Assembly (NCBI GenBank): GCA_017626295.1
Contig: JAGAJB010000015.1
Span: 62,001 to 126,000, forward strand
Source of the DNA: Clostridia bacterium
GTDB lineage: Bacteria > Bacillota > Clostridia > Oscillospirales > Acutalibacteraceae
DNA length: 64,000 nucleotides
Direction of reading: 5' to 3'
Shown: positions 51,990-61,669 of the stretch, one piece after another
Layout of the letters: each line of letters opens with the position of its first letter
Position numbering within the stretch: position 1 is the stretch's first letter
Made by a program: the position numbers and the translations under genes
Notes under the pieces: model-generated
What the model was told of the DNA's origin: nothing
Seen by the model: the letters and a program-made list of their open reading frames with translations, nothing else
Databases searched by the model: none

Positions 51990-52727
51990 TTATAAATTAA
52001 CCGCCGTTTCAAGTGAAAGTGTCATCATATCTGTAAATGAATTCTGTCTTTCTTCCGCAGAAAGACTTTCGCCTGTTAAGAGATGGTCGGAAACCGTAAG
52101 GATTGCGAGAGCAGACTTTCCCGAACGTGCCGCGTTCATATAAAGTGCAGCCGCTTCCATTTCCACACCTAAAACACCCATTTTACCCCAGAGTGCTGAA
52201 GATGTCATATTTTCGGGAACACCCTCAAAATCGTTATAAAAAACATCGGAAGAAAGAACGTTACCCACCGAGTAGGAAAGGGAGAGTTCATCTGCCTTTT
52301 TAACCGCAGTTTTTAATAGATTAAAGTCCGCAATAGGCGCGAATGTTCCGGGAAGATTAAATGTGTGGGCGTAGTTTGAGTCGGTGCAAGCACCCTGGGC
52401 GATGATGATATCGCGAACTTTTATATCTTTATTCATACCGCCTGCGGAGCCTACACGGATAATATTATCTACACCGAAAAAGTTGAAAAGTTCATAACTG
52501 TAAATACCGATGGACGGCATACCCATACCCGAAGCCATAACCGAAACAGGAGTGCCTTTATACGTGCCTGTGTAACCGTGAATACCGCGCACGTTGTTTA
52601 TGAGTTTTGCATTTGTGAGAAAATTTTCTGCAATAAACTTTGCGCGCAAAGGGTCACCGGGCATAAGCACGGTTTTCGCAAAATCTTCAGGCGTTGCGTT
52701 AATGTGTGGAGTAGGGTAGTTGGTCAT
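51990..52727 (-). CDS. deoD: purine-nucleoside phosphorylase (DeoD type)
   Basis: 245 residues with the hexameric PNP pattern: MPGDPLRAKFIAENFL (phosphate site), VSVMASGMGMPSIGIYSYEL, RVGSAGGMNKDIKVRDIIIAQGA, GVEMEAAALYMNA and TVSDHLLTGE (catalytic Asp). It releases purine bases and (deoxy)ribose-1-phosphate for deoB. Separated by 14 bp from the ABC exporter gene upstream. Confidence 0.95.
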   Translation of the reverse strand: MTNYPTPHINATPEDFAKTVLMPGDPLRAKFIAENFLTNAKLINNVRGIHGYTGTYKGTPVSVMASGMGMPSIGIYSYELFNFFGVDNIIRVGSAGGMNKDIKVRDIIIAQGACTDSNYAHTFNLPGTFAPIADFNLLKTAVKKADELSLSYSVGNVLSSDVFYNDFEGVPENMTSSALWGKMGVLGVEMEAAALYMNAARSGKSALAILTVSDHLLTGESLSAEERQNSFTDMMTLSLETAVNL

Positions 52728-52741
52728 ATAATCACCTCAAA

Positions 52742-54499
52742 TTAAACTCTATACATCGTATACATACTCGAATAAATACCGTTTTTCTCTGTCAGTTCCT
52801 CGTGTGAGCCGCTTTCTGCAATGCCGTCTTTAGTAATAACCAGAATTTTATCAGCATTTTTAATGGTTGTTAATCTGTGGGCAACGGTAATGGTAGTTCT
52901 GCCTTTTGAAAGGCGTTCGAGGGACTGTTGTACAAGGAACTCGCTTTCGTTGTCAAGGGCACTTGTTGCCTCGTCAAGTATAAGTATTTTCGGATTTTTA
53001 AGAAATACTCGCGCTATACTGATGCGCTGTTTCTGTCCGCCGGAAAGTTTAACACCGCGTTCGCCTACGTATGTATCGAAACCGTCAGGAAGATTATCGA
53101 TAAAATCTTCTGCACCTGCAAGGCGGGCGGCTTCGCGTATTTCTTCATCAGTAGCACCGGGTCTGCCGTATTCTATATTTTCCTTAACAGTGCCCGAGAA
53201 AAGATAAACGTCCTGCTGAACTACACCGATATTTTCGCGGAGAGATTTAAGTGTAACGTCACGAATATCTGTTCCGTCAATTTTAATACTTCCGCTTGTG
53301 ATTTCATAAAAGCGGGGGATGAGGTTGCAAATTGTAGTTTTACCGCCACCCGAAGGGCCTACAAGAGCAAAACTTTCACCACTGCCAATATGAAGATTTA
53401 TGTGGTTGAGAATTTCTTCAGAGTCTTCAGCGTATTTAAAAGTAACGTTATCAAAATCAATTTTTCCCTCGGTGACGTTAAGAGTAAGGGCATTTTCCTT
53501 GTCTTTAATAGCAGGCTCAATATCCATTATTTCTGCAAAACGCTCAATGCCTGTCATACCGCGTTGGAACTGCTCAACGAAGTCAACTAATTTTCTGATA
53601 GCAGTAAGAAGCATTGATGCGTACATAAGGTATGCCACGTAGTCGGAGGCTTCAATTTTTTCAGCAACTAAGAAAAACGCACCGATAACCGCAACAACTA
53701 TGTACATAATACCCTCAAAAGTTCTGTTAATTGAACTGTAAGAGCCCATATATTTGTACATCACTGATTTGATTTTTAGAAATCTTTCGTTACCGCCTTT
53801 GAATTTTTCCTGTTCAATGCCTTCGTTTGCAAAGGATTTAACAACCCTTACACCTAAAAGGCTATCCTCAATTTGTGCGTTTAATTCGCCTAAAGTAACA
53901 CGGGATTCGCGCATACTTTCTTTCATACGGTGTTTAAAATACCTAAGGCACAACGCCATTAAAGGAATAACCGCAAACATTATAAGAGTAAGCGGAATAT
54001 TCATAAACGAAAGGATAATAAACGATACGATTATTTTAATACCCGCAATAAAAAATTCTTCGGGGCAGTGGTGGGCAAACTCGGTAACGTCGAAAAGGTC
54101 ACTTGTAAAACGCGACATAATGGTTCCGACTTTAGTTTCGTCATAATATGAATACGAAAGTTTTTGTAAATGGGAAAACATATCTTTGCGCATAAGGGTT
54201 TCCATCTTTGTACCCATTATGTGACCCACAGAAGCCATATAGTAGTTGGCGAGAGCGTCAATTATTCTGAGAACAACGTAAATACCGCCTATTGAAAGTA
54301 TGGTTTTAGCGGTTAAAAGTGAAATATCTTCAATGGCAGCGTCGGTTATATAGCGCACGAACATAGGCAAAACTAATTCGCACACAGTTGTAAGCGCTGC
54401 GCAGAAAAGGTCAAAAACAAGTGTTTTTAAATGCGGTCTGTAATACGGTAAAAAACGTCTTATGAGTTTGGCGTTTCCGATTTTGTTTTCTTTACTCAT
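52742..54499 (-). CDS. ABC exporter, fused permease and ATPase
   Basis: 585 residues. Six transmembrane helices in the first ~320 residues (for example IILSFMNIPLTLIMFAVIPLMALCL, VYVVVAVIGAFFLVAE-like helices). The nucleotide-binding domain carries GPSGGGKTT, the signature LSGGQKQR, ILDEATSALD and a final VAHRL. This is the MsbA/LmrA-type half transporter, which acts as a dimer; substrate not known. First gene ahead of the nucleoside salvage genes, starting after GGAGG. The unusual pairing may be only positional. Confidence 0.9.
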   Translation of the reverse strand: MSKENKIGNAKLIRRFLPYYRPHLKTLVFDLFCAALTTVCELVLPMFVRYITDAAIEDISLLTAKTILSIGGIYVVLRIIDALANYYMASVGHIMGTKMETLMRKDMFSHLQKLSYSYYDETKVGTIMSRFTSDLFDVTEFAHHCPEEFFIAGIKIIVSFIILSFMNIPLTLIMFAVIPLMALCLRYFKHRMKESMRESRVTLGELNAQIEDSLLGVRVVKSFANEGIEQEKFKGGNERFLKIKSVMYKYMGSYSSINRTFEGIMYIVVAVIGAFFLVAEKIEASDYVAYLMYASMLLTAIRKLVDFVEQFQRGMTGIERFAEIMDIEPAIKDKENALTLNVTEGKIDFDNVTFKYAEDSEEILNHINLHIGSGESFALVGPSGGGKTTICNLIPRFYEITSGSIKIDGTDIRDVTLKSLRENIGVVQQDVYLFSGTVKENIEYGRPGATDEEIREAARLAGAEDFIDNLPDGFDTYVGERGVKLSGGQKQRISIARVFLKNPKILILDEATSALDNESEFLVQQSLERLSKGRTTITVAHRLTTIKNADKILVITKDGIAESGSHEELTEKNGIYSSMYTMYRV

Positions 54500-54587
54500 A
54501 ATTCCTCCGTTTGTGTTAATTTATTACACTTTATTTTACCATATTTATACTTAAAACAAAAGATAAAAGAAGAAAAAACATGTAATA

Positions 54588-54616
54588 TTGTATTTAAATT
54601 GAAATTAGTTTATAAT
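54588..54616 (+). promoter_or_regulatory. promoter of the AGCS symporter
   Basis: TTGTAT (54588-54593), 17 bp, TATAAT (54611-54616). Because transcription would begin near 54622, the earlier in-frame TTG at 54599 cannot be the start codon. Confidence 0.7.
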
Positions 54617-54646
54617 GGGTTAGAAATGTTTCAAAGGGGTATCGAA

Positions 54647-56047
54647 GTGATAGGAGAAATTATTGCATCTGTTAATGATGCATTGTACAGTTATATTTTA
54701 ATTATAGTTCTTGTTTTAGGCGGTATTTATTTTACTGTAATAACAAGGTTTGTTCAGTTCAGACTTTTTAGGGAGCAAATACGTTGCGTTACCGAAAAAC
54801 CCGCTGACGGAAAGGGCGTTTCGTCTTTTCAGGCGCTTATGGTTTCTACTGCTTCGCGAGTAGGTACAGGTAATATTGTAGGTGTTTCAACTGCATTGTG
54901 CTTAGGTGGTTTCGGTTCTGTTTTCTGGATGTGGCTCATTGCCATTATCGGTAGCGCATCTGCTTTCGTGGAAAGTACTCTGGCGCAGATTTATAAAACG
55001 AAAGGACCTGACGGCAGTTACGGTGGACCTGCATATTATATTCAAACGGCTTTCCGCAACAAACCTCTTGCCATAATTTTTTCTGTATTTCTTATTCTTA
55101 CATACGGTTTTGGATTTAATATGTTGGCTTCGTACAATTTACAGTCAACATTTTCTTCATACGGTTTTTATAACCCTGAAATATCACCCTGGATTATCGG
55201 TCTTATTCTGGCGGTTATAGTCGGTTACTGTTTAATGGGCGGTGGCTCAAGAGTTATTAAGGTTACAAGTTTTCTTGTTCCTATTATGGGTGTTGCGTAT
55301 ATACTTGTAGCGCTTCTTATTGTAGTTCTTAATATTAAGGCTTTACCCGGTGTATTCAGCACAATTTTTTCTGAGGCGTTTAATTTTGAAGCGATTTTCG
55401 GCGGTTTCAGCGGTTCTTGTGTAATGTTCGGTATTAAACGCGGACTTTTCAGTAATGAAGCAGGTGTAGGCTCTGCACCTAACGCCTCTGCTTCCGCGGA
55501 AGTTGCACACCCTGCAAAACAAGGTCTTGTTCAGGTGCTTTCTGTTTTTATTGACACTATACTTGTTTGCAGTGCAACTGCATTTATGTGTATGTGTTCG
55601 GGCGTTGAGCCAAGTGACAAACTTTCGGGTGCGCCTTACGTGCAGGCGGCTTTGAGCAGTACTTTAGGCGAATTCGGGCCAATATTTATTACAGTTGCAA
55701 TGATTCTTTTCGCATTTACCACACTTCTCGGGAACCTTTACTATGTTGATAAATGCGTTATTTTCATTATGGGTAAAGTGCCGAGTAAAGCATTTATGCG
55801 AGTTTACTATGTGATAGCATCTCTTGTAATTTTCGTTGGCGCAGGTTTAAGTGCCGATTTACTCTGGAATATTGCGGACGTCACAATGGGCGGTATGACT
55901 ATTATAAATATGCCTGTAATACTTATTTTAAGTAAATATGCTTTCCGCGCTCTTAAAGATTACGACAATCAAAGAAAAGAAGGTGTAACCCCTGTATTTA
56001 AAGCAAAAAATATAGGACTTCCCCACGATGTTGATTATTGGAAATAG
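54647..56047 (+). CDS. sodium:alanine/glycine symporter (AGCS family)
   Basis: 466 residues with about 10-11 membrane helices. Family motifs: FRLFREQIRC, GVSSFQALMVSTASRVGTGNIVGVSTAL, GGPAYYI, GIKRGLFSNEAGVGSAPNASASAEV, TLLGNLYYVDKC. It takes up alanine or related amino acids with sodium at the inner membrane. GTG 54647 follows AAAGGGG by 7 nt and fits the promoter. Divergent from the ABC exporter. Confidence 0.92.
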   Translation: MIGEIIASVNDALYSYILIIVLVLGGIYFTVITRFVQFRLFREQIRCVTEKPADGKGVSSFQALMVSTASRVGTGNIVGVSTALCLGGFGSVFWMWLIAIIGSASAFVESTLAQIYKTKGPDGSYGGPAYYIQTAFRNKPLAIIFSVFLILTYGFGFNMLASYNLQSTFSSYGFYNPEISPWIIGLILAVIVGYCLMGGGSRVIKVTSFLVPIMGVAYILVALLIVVLNIKALPGVFSTIFSEAFNFEAIFGGFSGSCVMFGIKRGLFSNEAGVGSAPNASASAEVAHPAKQGLVQVLSVFIDTILVCSATAFMCMCSGVEPSDKLSGAPYVQAALSSTLGEFGPIFITVAMILFAFTTLLGNLYYVDKCVIFIMGKVPSKAFMRVYYVIASLVIFVGAGLSADLLWNIADVTMGGMTIINMPVILILSKYAFRALKDYDNQRKEGVTPVFKAKNIGLPHDVDYWK

Positions 56048-56051
56048 AGAG

Positions 56052-56086
56052 AAAAAGGACTTCAGTTTTTCGCTGAAGTCCTTTTT
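56052..56086. terminator. bidirectional terminator
   Basis: AAAAAGGACTTCAG (56052-56065) pairs perfectly with CTGAAGTCCTTTTT (56073-56086). Serves the symporter and the convergent glycosidase gene. Confidence 0.9.
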
Positions 56087-56087
56087 A

Positions 56088-57623
56088 TTATTTCTTTAAG
56101 ATGGTTTTACTCTTCTTCTCACCCTCGCCCCATATAACTTCAACAGTTACGGGGATGTTTGATTTTACGGTGATTTCGGGTTCTGCGTTTTTATCCTCAC
56201 GTGCTTCGCACATAAGTGTAAGTTCACCGTTTACACCGAAAGGATATTTTTCGATACCGTGGCGGTCTGTAAGGTTTACGTGCCAAGTGATTTTGTTATT
56301 ATGTGCATCGGGTTTTATACCGAAAACATATTCAAACATAATTGAAATAGGTGAAAGTCCCGTCCAACCTACAAAATTGGGCTGTGAAGAACTGCCCCTA
56401 TGTGCTTTGCCGTCATAAAATTCGGGCGCATAGTTTTCAAACAGTGTGTCGGTATCTTTAAATACGCTTACAACTGCCTTCAGGTGCGAGCAAGCAATTT
56501 CGTGAGAAAGTTCGTACTTGCCGTATGCGTCAAGACCCTTTAAAACCATATAGTTTGTGGGAGCCCAGACGGAACCGCACCAATATCCGCCTTTGGGATT
56601 ATATTCTTCGTGGTCTCTGGAAAGGGTGGGTACACGGTGTTCTGTTTTGAACTCGTTTTCATTGTTAAGGTGAGCAATGAAATCTTCGCTTCTGTCTTCG
56701 GGAACGCACTTTGCGAGAAGTGACCAGAAAGCACCAATGTGCTTAACACCGTTAAACGTATCGTCATTGCGGAGGTCGTAATAGAATTTAGTTTTATCGT
56801 CCCATAATTTTTCATTTATTACTTTAAAGAGATTGTCTCTTTCGGCAACAAGTTCGGGTACAAATTCATCTCGTCCGAGGACTTCCGACATTTTTATGAG
56901 AATATTGCAAGCGTTGAGTTCCTGCATGCAGGCATCGACCCAAATCATATGACCGTGGCTGTAGCAAATGTGGTATTTTTCATCAAGTCGGGGGCAGTTA
57001 TCCATACCGCAACCGTAACCGGAAGAGAAATATGTGCCGTCGCGCCAGGTGAAATGCTCTTGCATCCATTGGTGGTATGCAATAAGACAAGGGAACACCC
57101 TGGCAAGCCTTTCTTTATCACCGAAATTAAGGAAGTAATCCCACTCACACCAAGCCATTACTTCAGGACCTGTTGACGCAGGGTCGTGACGTGCAAATAT
57201 ATCTTTACCGTCCTCCTCGTCTATCTGACGGCAAATAAATCCGTCAACGTGCTGATGGGCATAGAAATTATCGAAGGTGCTTTGGAATTTAAAAATTCTG
57301 TCGGCATATTTTCCGAACATCAGCATAAACGCCGAGTCCCACATAAAAATGCAACCGTTAAAAGCGGCGTCAATATAACTGCTGACAAAACCATTTTCCT
57401 TTGTAGGCATACCGAGATTGCCGAAAGCAATTTCCCAAGCCTTCCAATAACAGTCAAGATAATCTTTGTGATTATCCCAGACAGGTTGGGGAAGGTCATT
57501 TTTTATATCTTCATATTTGGGGAGAGGGGTCATATCGGGCTCTGCTCCGATAAACGTATTTTCCTCTATTAAATCCTTATCATCATAAGTGATTTCGGTG
57601 TTTTGTCTGAATATTCCTGCCAT
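56088..57623 (-). CDS. GH63/MGH1-like (alpha/alpha)6-barrel glycoside hydrolase
   Basis: 511 residues without a signal peptide. IFMWDSAFMLMFGKYA, RQIDEEDGKDIFARHDPASTGPEVMAWCEWDYF, YHICYSHGHMIWVDACMQELNACN, KGGYWCGSVWAPTNYMVLKGL and YAPEFYDGKAHRGSSSQPNFVGWTGLSPISIMFEYVFG fit the mannosylglycerate-hydrolase/GH63 group; candidate catalytic acids are in the D-rich DPASTGPEV region and the late E of YAPEFYDG. It precedes nothing downstream; upstream is uxaC, 3 bp away, so both may process a uronic-acid-containing glycan. Confidence 0.78.
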   Translation of the reverse strand: MAGIFRQNTEITYDDKDLIEENTFIGAEPDMTPLPKYEDIKNDLPQPVWDNHKDYLDCYWKAWEIAFGNLGMPTKENGFVSSYIDAAFNGCIFMWDSAFMLMFGKYADRIFKFQSTFDNFYAHQHVDGFICRQIDEEDGKDIFARHDPASTGPEVMAWCEWDYFLNFGDKERLARVFPCLIAYHQWMQEHFTWRDGTYFSSGYGCGMDNCPRLDEKYHICYSHGHMIWVDACMQELNACNILIKMSEVLGRDEFVPELVAERDNLFKVINEKLWDDKTKFYYDLRNDDTFNGVKHIGAFWSLLAKCVPEDRSEDFIAHLNNENEFKTEHRVPTLSRDHEEYNPKGGYWCGSVWAPTNYMVLKGLDAYGKYELSHEIACSHLKAVVSVFKDTDTLFENYAPEFYDGKAHRGSSSQPNFVGWTGLSPISIMFEYVFGIKPDAHNNKITWHVNLTDRHGIEKYPFGVNGELTLMCEAREDKNAEPEITVKSNIPVTVEVIWGEGEKKSKTILKK

Positions 57624-57626
57624 AGT

Positions 57627-59024
57627 TTATACTCCAAAATATTTTACTGCGTTGTTAAATGAAATATCCTGAACAACTTTGCTTAAAAATTCAATGTCAT
57701 CGGGATATTTGCCTTCTTCCACAAGGTCGCCTAAAAGTTCGCAAAGGATTCTGCGGAAATATTCGTGGCGGGGATATGAAAGGAAACTTCTTGAGTCGGT
57801 AATCATACCTACGAATTTTGAAATAACACCTAAATTCATAAGTGTCTGCATCTGTGTTCTCATACCGTCGTAGTTATCATTAAACCACCAGGCAGAACCA
57901 AACTGAATTTTACTTTCTGCTTCGTCACTCTGGAAGTTACCGAGCATTGTGCCGAGCACATAGTTGTCCTTGGGGTTAAGTGTAAAGAGAACTGTTTTGG
58001 GAAGACCCGCACCGCAAAGCATGGCATCAAGAAGTCTTGAAAGGTTTACGGCAATTTCGTAGTCGGCAACTGAATCGTAGCCTGTGTCAGGGCCTAATTT
58101 TTTGAACATTACACCGTTATTGTTACGCATTGCACCGATGTGGATTTCCATACCCCAACCAAGACGGTTGTATTCGCCTGCAAGGAAGAGCATAAGTTCT
58201 GTTTTATATTTGTCAATTTCTTCTGTTGTAAGTTCTGCACCGCCAAGGCGTTTAGCGTAAATGACATTTAGTTCTTCTTCGCTTGCGCGGTTATAGGGAA
58301 CGTATGTGAATGCGTGGTCAGAAGCACGGCAACCCATTTCTTTAAAGAACTCAATTCTTTCCAAAAGACCTGCTTTAAGTTCTGTAAAAGATGCAACTTT
58401 TCTGCCGAGAGCATTTTCGAGAGCAACTACCCACTCGTTGTAGCCGGGGAGTTCAATTCCGAGCGCTTTGTCGGGACGGAAAGCGGGAAGAACCTTGCAT
58501 TTAAAACTCTTATCTTCTGCAAGAAGTTTGTGGTATTCGAGAGTGTCTGCCGCGTCGTCTGTTGTACATACATACGCTACATTACTTTTTTCAATAAGTT
58601 CGCGGGGAGTAAAACCGCCGGCTTTGATTTTTGCATTAGCCTTTTCCCAGATTTCATCACAGGTAGTAGGTGAAAGAGGCTCGTAAATATCAAAATATCT
58701 CTGTAATTCAAGGTGTGTCCAATGGTAAAGGGGGTTACCTATAAGGTTGGGCATAGCACTGGCCCAAGCCTTGAATTTTTCGTAAGGTGATTTATCACCT
58801 GTAATGTATTCTTCACTTATACCGCATGAACGCATACCGCGCCATTTGTAATGGTCGCCGCTGAGCCATAAATAAGTAATATCAGAAGGCTCTTTATTTT
58901 CATAAATCTCCTTGGGTTGAAGATGGCAATGCCAGTCGAAAATAGGAGTGCTTTCACAAGCGGCATAAAGTTTTTTTGCAGTTTCGGTTGAAAGAAGAAA
59001 ATCTTTATCCATAAATTTTTTCAT
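57627..59024 (-). CDS. uxaC: glucuronate (uronate) isomerase
   Basis: 465 residues: TPIFDWHCHLQPKEIYENKEPSDI (HxH metal site), LWLSGDHYKWRGMRSCGI, THLELQRYFDI, GMEIHIGAMRNNN, GMITDSRSFLSYPRHEYFRRILC. It converts glucuronate to fructuronate or galacturonate to tagaturonate, the entry step of hexuronate breakdown. ATG after GGAGG. It is the first gene of the unit with the MGH1-like hydrolase. No other hexuronate genes are seen in the window. Confidence 0.94.
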   Translation of the reverse strand: MKKFMDKDFLLSTETAKKLYAACESTPIFDWHCHLQPKEIYENKEPSDITYLWLSGDHYKWRGMRSCGISEEYITGDKSPYEKFKAWASAMPNLIGNPLYHWTHLELQRYFDIYEPLSPTTCDEIWEKANAKIKAGGFTPRELIEKSNVAYVCTTDDAADTLEYHKLLAEDKSFKCKVLPAFRPDKALGIELPGYNEWVVALENALGRKVASFTELKAGLLERIEFFKEMGCRASDHAFTYVPYNRASEEELNVIYAKRLGGAELTTEEIDKYKTELMLFLAGEYNRLGWGMEIHIGAMRNNNGVMFKKLGPDTGYDSVADYEIAVNLSRLLDAMLCGAGLPKTVLFTLNPKDNYVLGTMLGNFQSDEAESKIQFGSAWWFNDNYDGMRTQMQTLMNLGVISKFVGMITDSRSFLSYPRHEYFRRILCELLGDLVEEGKYPDDIEFLSKVVQDISFNNAVKYFGV

Positions 59025-59219
59025 AAATTATATCCTCCGAAAAATTTCTGTTTTTATTTTATCATAGGTGGATTATATTTTCAATTGGTTAATTGAATTT
59101 GTGATAGACAGTGTTCCCCGGAAATTATCCAAAAATTACAAAAACAAGCACAAAAATTACATCGTGATTATAAAAACAGAAGTTTTTGCTATTATTAAAT
59201 CAGAAAAGGAGATGGGTTT

Positions 59220-60080
59220 ATGACAATCTTGAAAAGAAACAAAGTGTTGCAAAGTTTAGTTGGTTTTGTTTCAATTATACTTATTTTTTTGTTAGAAATG
59301 TTTCTGATAAATAAGATTCAACTTATGGGAAGTTCTGAAGTTTCTGTTACAGAAAAAACAGTTTCCATTATTTGCCCTGTATTGTTTGGTGGATTTATTG
59401 TTGGGTTAGCCTTATTTTCTAAAAGAAACAGTATGAATTATTTGTATTACCCTGCGTTTATAGTGAGTTTTGTTAGTGGTGTTGCAGCATATTTTCTGCA
59501 TTCTTTGGATGGAAGCATTTATATGTTGTTTTGGGGTTTGATTTTAATACCTTTGGGTAAACCTTTTACAGATATTACAAAAGGTTTAGAAAAATTTTTG
59601 GAATACACAACAGAGGATTTTGAAAAAGTAAGTTTTTTTAGCGAATATGATTTCTTGGTATTGTTTTTAAGTATGATTATTATTTCTTTGATTGTGTATC
59701 AGTATCCTACAAAAAAACAAATAGATAATCATAGTAAATGGACTATTAACCGTTCAACAAAAATACAATCAATAATTATGATAGGTATTTTTGGGATTTA
59801 TGCTTTTCTTTCTGATATTTACTTTATTTTGCCTTATGACAATATTGTCTCCGATGTTTTGGGCGTAGTCCTGACACCCTTAGCTTTGTTGCTTACGATG
59901 ACACTTATTGTATACGTATTGCCTTTAGGCCTTTGCGGAATGCTTCTTTTTAAAGGGATAAAACAAGCAATAGACGAAAACAATCCAAGACTTATTTTAA
60001 ATCCTTTTATTATTGCTGCGGTAGTATCAACCTTTGCAGGTGGTAAAAGGCTTTATGATATTGCATTGCTGTGCTTTTAA
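59220..60080 (+). CDS. polytopic membrane protein of unknown function
   Basis: 286 residues with about eight predicted membrane helices (for example residues 10-32, 46-66, 74-92, 98-116, 143-163, 182-205, 212-240, 256-275). No family motif recognised. AGGAGATGGG before the ATG. Its last 13 codons and stop are included in the 134-bp repeat that recurs at 60486. Confidence 0.65.
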   Translation: MTILKRNKVLQSLVGFVSIILIFLLEMFLINKIQLMGSSEVSVTEKTVSIICPVLFGGFIVGLALFSKRNSMNYLYYPAFIVSFVSGVAAYFLHSLDGSIYMLFWGLILIPLGKPFTDITKGLEKFLEYTTEDFEKVSFFSEYDFLVLFLSMIIISLIVYQYPTKKQIDNHSKWTINRSTKIQSIIMIGIFGIYAFLSDIYFILPYDNIVSDVLGVVLTPLALLLTMTLIVYVLPLGLCGMLLFKGIKQAIDENNPRLILNPFIIAAVVSTFAGGKRLYDIALLCF

Positions 60081-60171
60081 TAAAAATTTTTAAAAAGGGT
60101 TGTGATTTTATGAGAAATAACAATAAAATTCCCGATGGGTTAAAAGACTTTTGCCGGACGGTGTGGATTTT
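60038..60171 (+). repeat. 134-bp direct repeat, copy 1
   Basis: Identical to 60486-60619 (offset 448 bp). It covers the last codons of the 286-residue membrane protein, the intergenic gap and the first ~21 codons of the following small gene. Confidence 0.9.
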
Positions 60172-60460
60172 TACAGGTGTTGTAATCAGCTTGCTTTTAT
60201 TAACTTCTTTATGTGAGCAAATCTCAATGGGATGGATGTATGATTTGTTGTGCTCAATTCTGTATGTTTTTTGGCATTTGAGTTTCGTGGTACCTCCTGC
60301 GTGGATTACAATAACTGTAATATGGTGCGGAGTGATAGCCCAAAAGGAAAATAATAAAAAAATATTTTTTCATCCGGCGGTTGTTATTACAAATATAATA
60401 TCTGTTATTTATATCTGTGTTTTCACCGCTATTTTCTTTACAATCACAAATAACTTGTGA
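60110..60460 (+). CDS. small membrane protein A
   Basis: 116 residues beginning MRNNNKIPDGLKDFCRTVWIF, with three hydrophobic helices (about 18-40, 50-78, 95-114). No known family. The ATG at 60110 follows AAAAAGGG. It is a paralogue of the next gene; the N-terminal 21 residues are identical in DNA, the rest diverged (ITVIWCGVIAQKENNKKIFFHPAVVITN against ITLVWCIVIAKKEDDKRVFLEPAIVVTN). Confidence 0.65.
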   Translation: MRNNNKIPDGLKDFCRTVWIFTGVVISLLLLTSLCEQISMGWMYDLLCSILYVFWHLSFVVPPAWITITVIWCGVIAQKENNKKIFFHPAVVITNIISVIYICVFTAIFFTITNNL

Positions 60461-60485
60461 TATATTAAAATCAGAACAATATCCG

Positions 60486-60619
60486 AGGTGGTAAAAGGCT
60501 TTATGATATTGCATTGCTGTGCTTTTAATAAAAATTTTTAAAAAGGGTTGTGATTTTATGAGAAATAACAATAAAATTCCCGATGGGTTAAAAGACTTTT
60601 GCCGGACGGTGTGGATTTT
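60486..60619 (+). repeat. 134-bp direct repeat, copy 2
   Basis: Perfect copy of 60038-60171. Here the fragment GGKRLYDIALLCF of the 286-residue protein is out of context, showing the direction of copying. Confidence 0.9.
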
Positions 60620-60887
60620 CAGCGGTGTTTTATCAGGTTTAATGTTGTTGTATTATTTAGGCGATCACGGTCCTATGGGATGTGACTTATTGACCACGAT
60701 TTTAGGACTCCTTTTACCTTTGAGTTGTGTGTTATCGGTAGTGTGGTTTGTAATTACATTGGTATGGTGCATTGTAATTGCAAAAAAAGAAGATGATAAA
60801 AGGGTTTTTCTTGAACCGGCTATTGTGGTTACCAATCTTATTAACATAGTTAATTTTATCTGGATTTTATCCTTTATTGCATTCTGA
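60558..60887 (+). CDS. small membrane protein B
   Basis: 109 residues, a diverged paralogue of the previous gene with an identical start. Three hydrophobic helices. No known family. It lies 66 bp before the LytTR response regulator, so it may belong to the sensed or regulated functions of that system. Confidence 0.65.
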   Translation: MRNNNKIPDGLKDFCRTVWIFSGVLSGLMLLYYLGDHGPMGCDLLTTILGLLLPLSCVLSVVWFVITLVWCIVIAKKEDDKRVFLEPAIVVTNLINIVNFIWILSFIAF

Positions 60888-60953
60888 TTTTGTTCTTTAC
60901 AAGAAGAATTGATGTGTGTTATATTAAATTCATAAAGTATCCGAGGTGAGAAA

Positions 60954-61664
60954 ATGCTCAACATTGCAATATGTGACGATGAGAAAAATATTTGCAGTTA
61001 CATAGAAAAAAGAACGGTGGAGTGTCTTGCAAAGGCAGACGAAGAAGCCGATATAAAGGTGTTTTACGACGGCTCGGAACTTCTTCAGAATTGCCGTGAT
61101 AATCCGTCGGGTTTTGATATAATTTTTCTCGATATAAAAATGAAAACAATTAACGGTGTTGAGTGTGCAAAACTTCTTCGTGAAACAGGGGTTGAGTCCC
61201 TTATAGTTTTTGTAACATCATCCGCAGAATATGTTTTTTCGGGTTACGAAGTAAAAGCATTTCGATATATTCTTAAAAATGACCTTGTTAATGCTTTTGA
61301 CAGAATCTTCGGCGAGTGTTTAACCGAACTTCGTAAAGGCACGGTGGATTTTTTTACGGTGAAAACCGCTTCGGAAGTGAGAAATATTCCGTTGAATGAT
61401 ATTTATTATTTTGAAAGTAACCGCCGTGTTCTTGTAATTCATACCCGTAAGGGTGAAGTAACATTTTACGGTAAACTTGACGATATTCAGAAAAATTTAG
61501 CGGGCAAAGATTTTATACGAACACACCAGAGTTTTTTGGTGAATGCTCTTAAAATCAAAACTGTAAAAAAAGACAGCGTTGAACTTTCCGACGGTGAGGT
61601 ACTTCCTGTGAGTAAAAGCAGAGCAACCGCCGTAAAAGAAGCGTATTTGTGGTCTAAAAGGTGA
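60954..61664 (+). CDS. LytTR-family response regulator (AgrA/VirR-like)
   Basis: 236 residues. Receiver domain with acidic pair D8-D9, phosphoacceptor D60 (DIIFLDIKM) and K in AFRYILKNDL; LytTR DNA-binding domain from about 135 (FTVKTASEVRNIPLNDIYYFESNRRVLVIHT, FIRTHQSFLVN). Start after GAGGTGAG. It overlaps or abuts the histidine kinase gene. Likely controls nearby membrane proteins or a peptide-signalling response. Confidence 0.93.
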   Translation: MLNIAICDDEKNICSYIEKRTVECLAKADEEADIKVFYDGSELLQNCRDNPSGFDIIFLDIKMKTINGVECAKLLRETGVESLIVFVTSSAEYVFSGYEVKAFRYILKNDLVNAFDRIFGECLTELRKGTVDFFTVKTASEVRNIPLNDIYYFESNRRVLVIHTRKGEVTFYGKLDDIQKNLAGKDFIRTHQSFLVNALKIKTVKKDSVELSDGEVLPVSKSRATAVKEAYLWSKR

Positions 61665-61669
61665 TTAGT

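Noticed and set aside
54599..54646. Upstream TTG start for the AGCS symporter
   Set aside because: It lies between the -35 and -10 of the promoter; GTG 54647 has a ribosome site at proper spacing.
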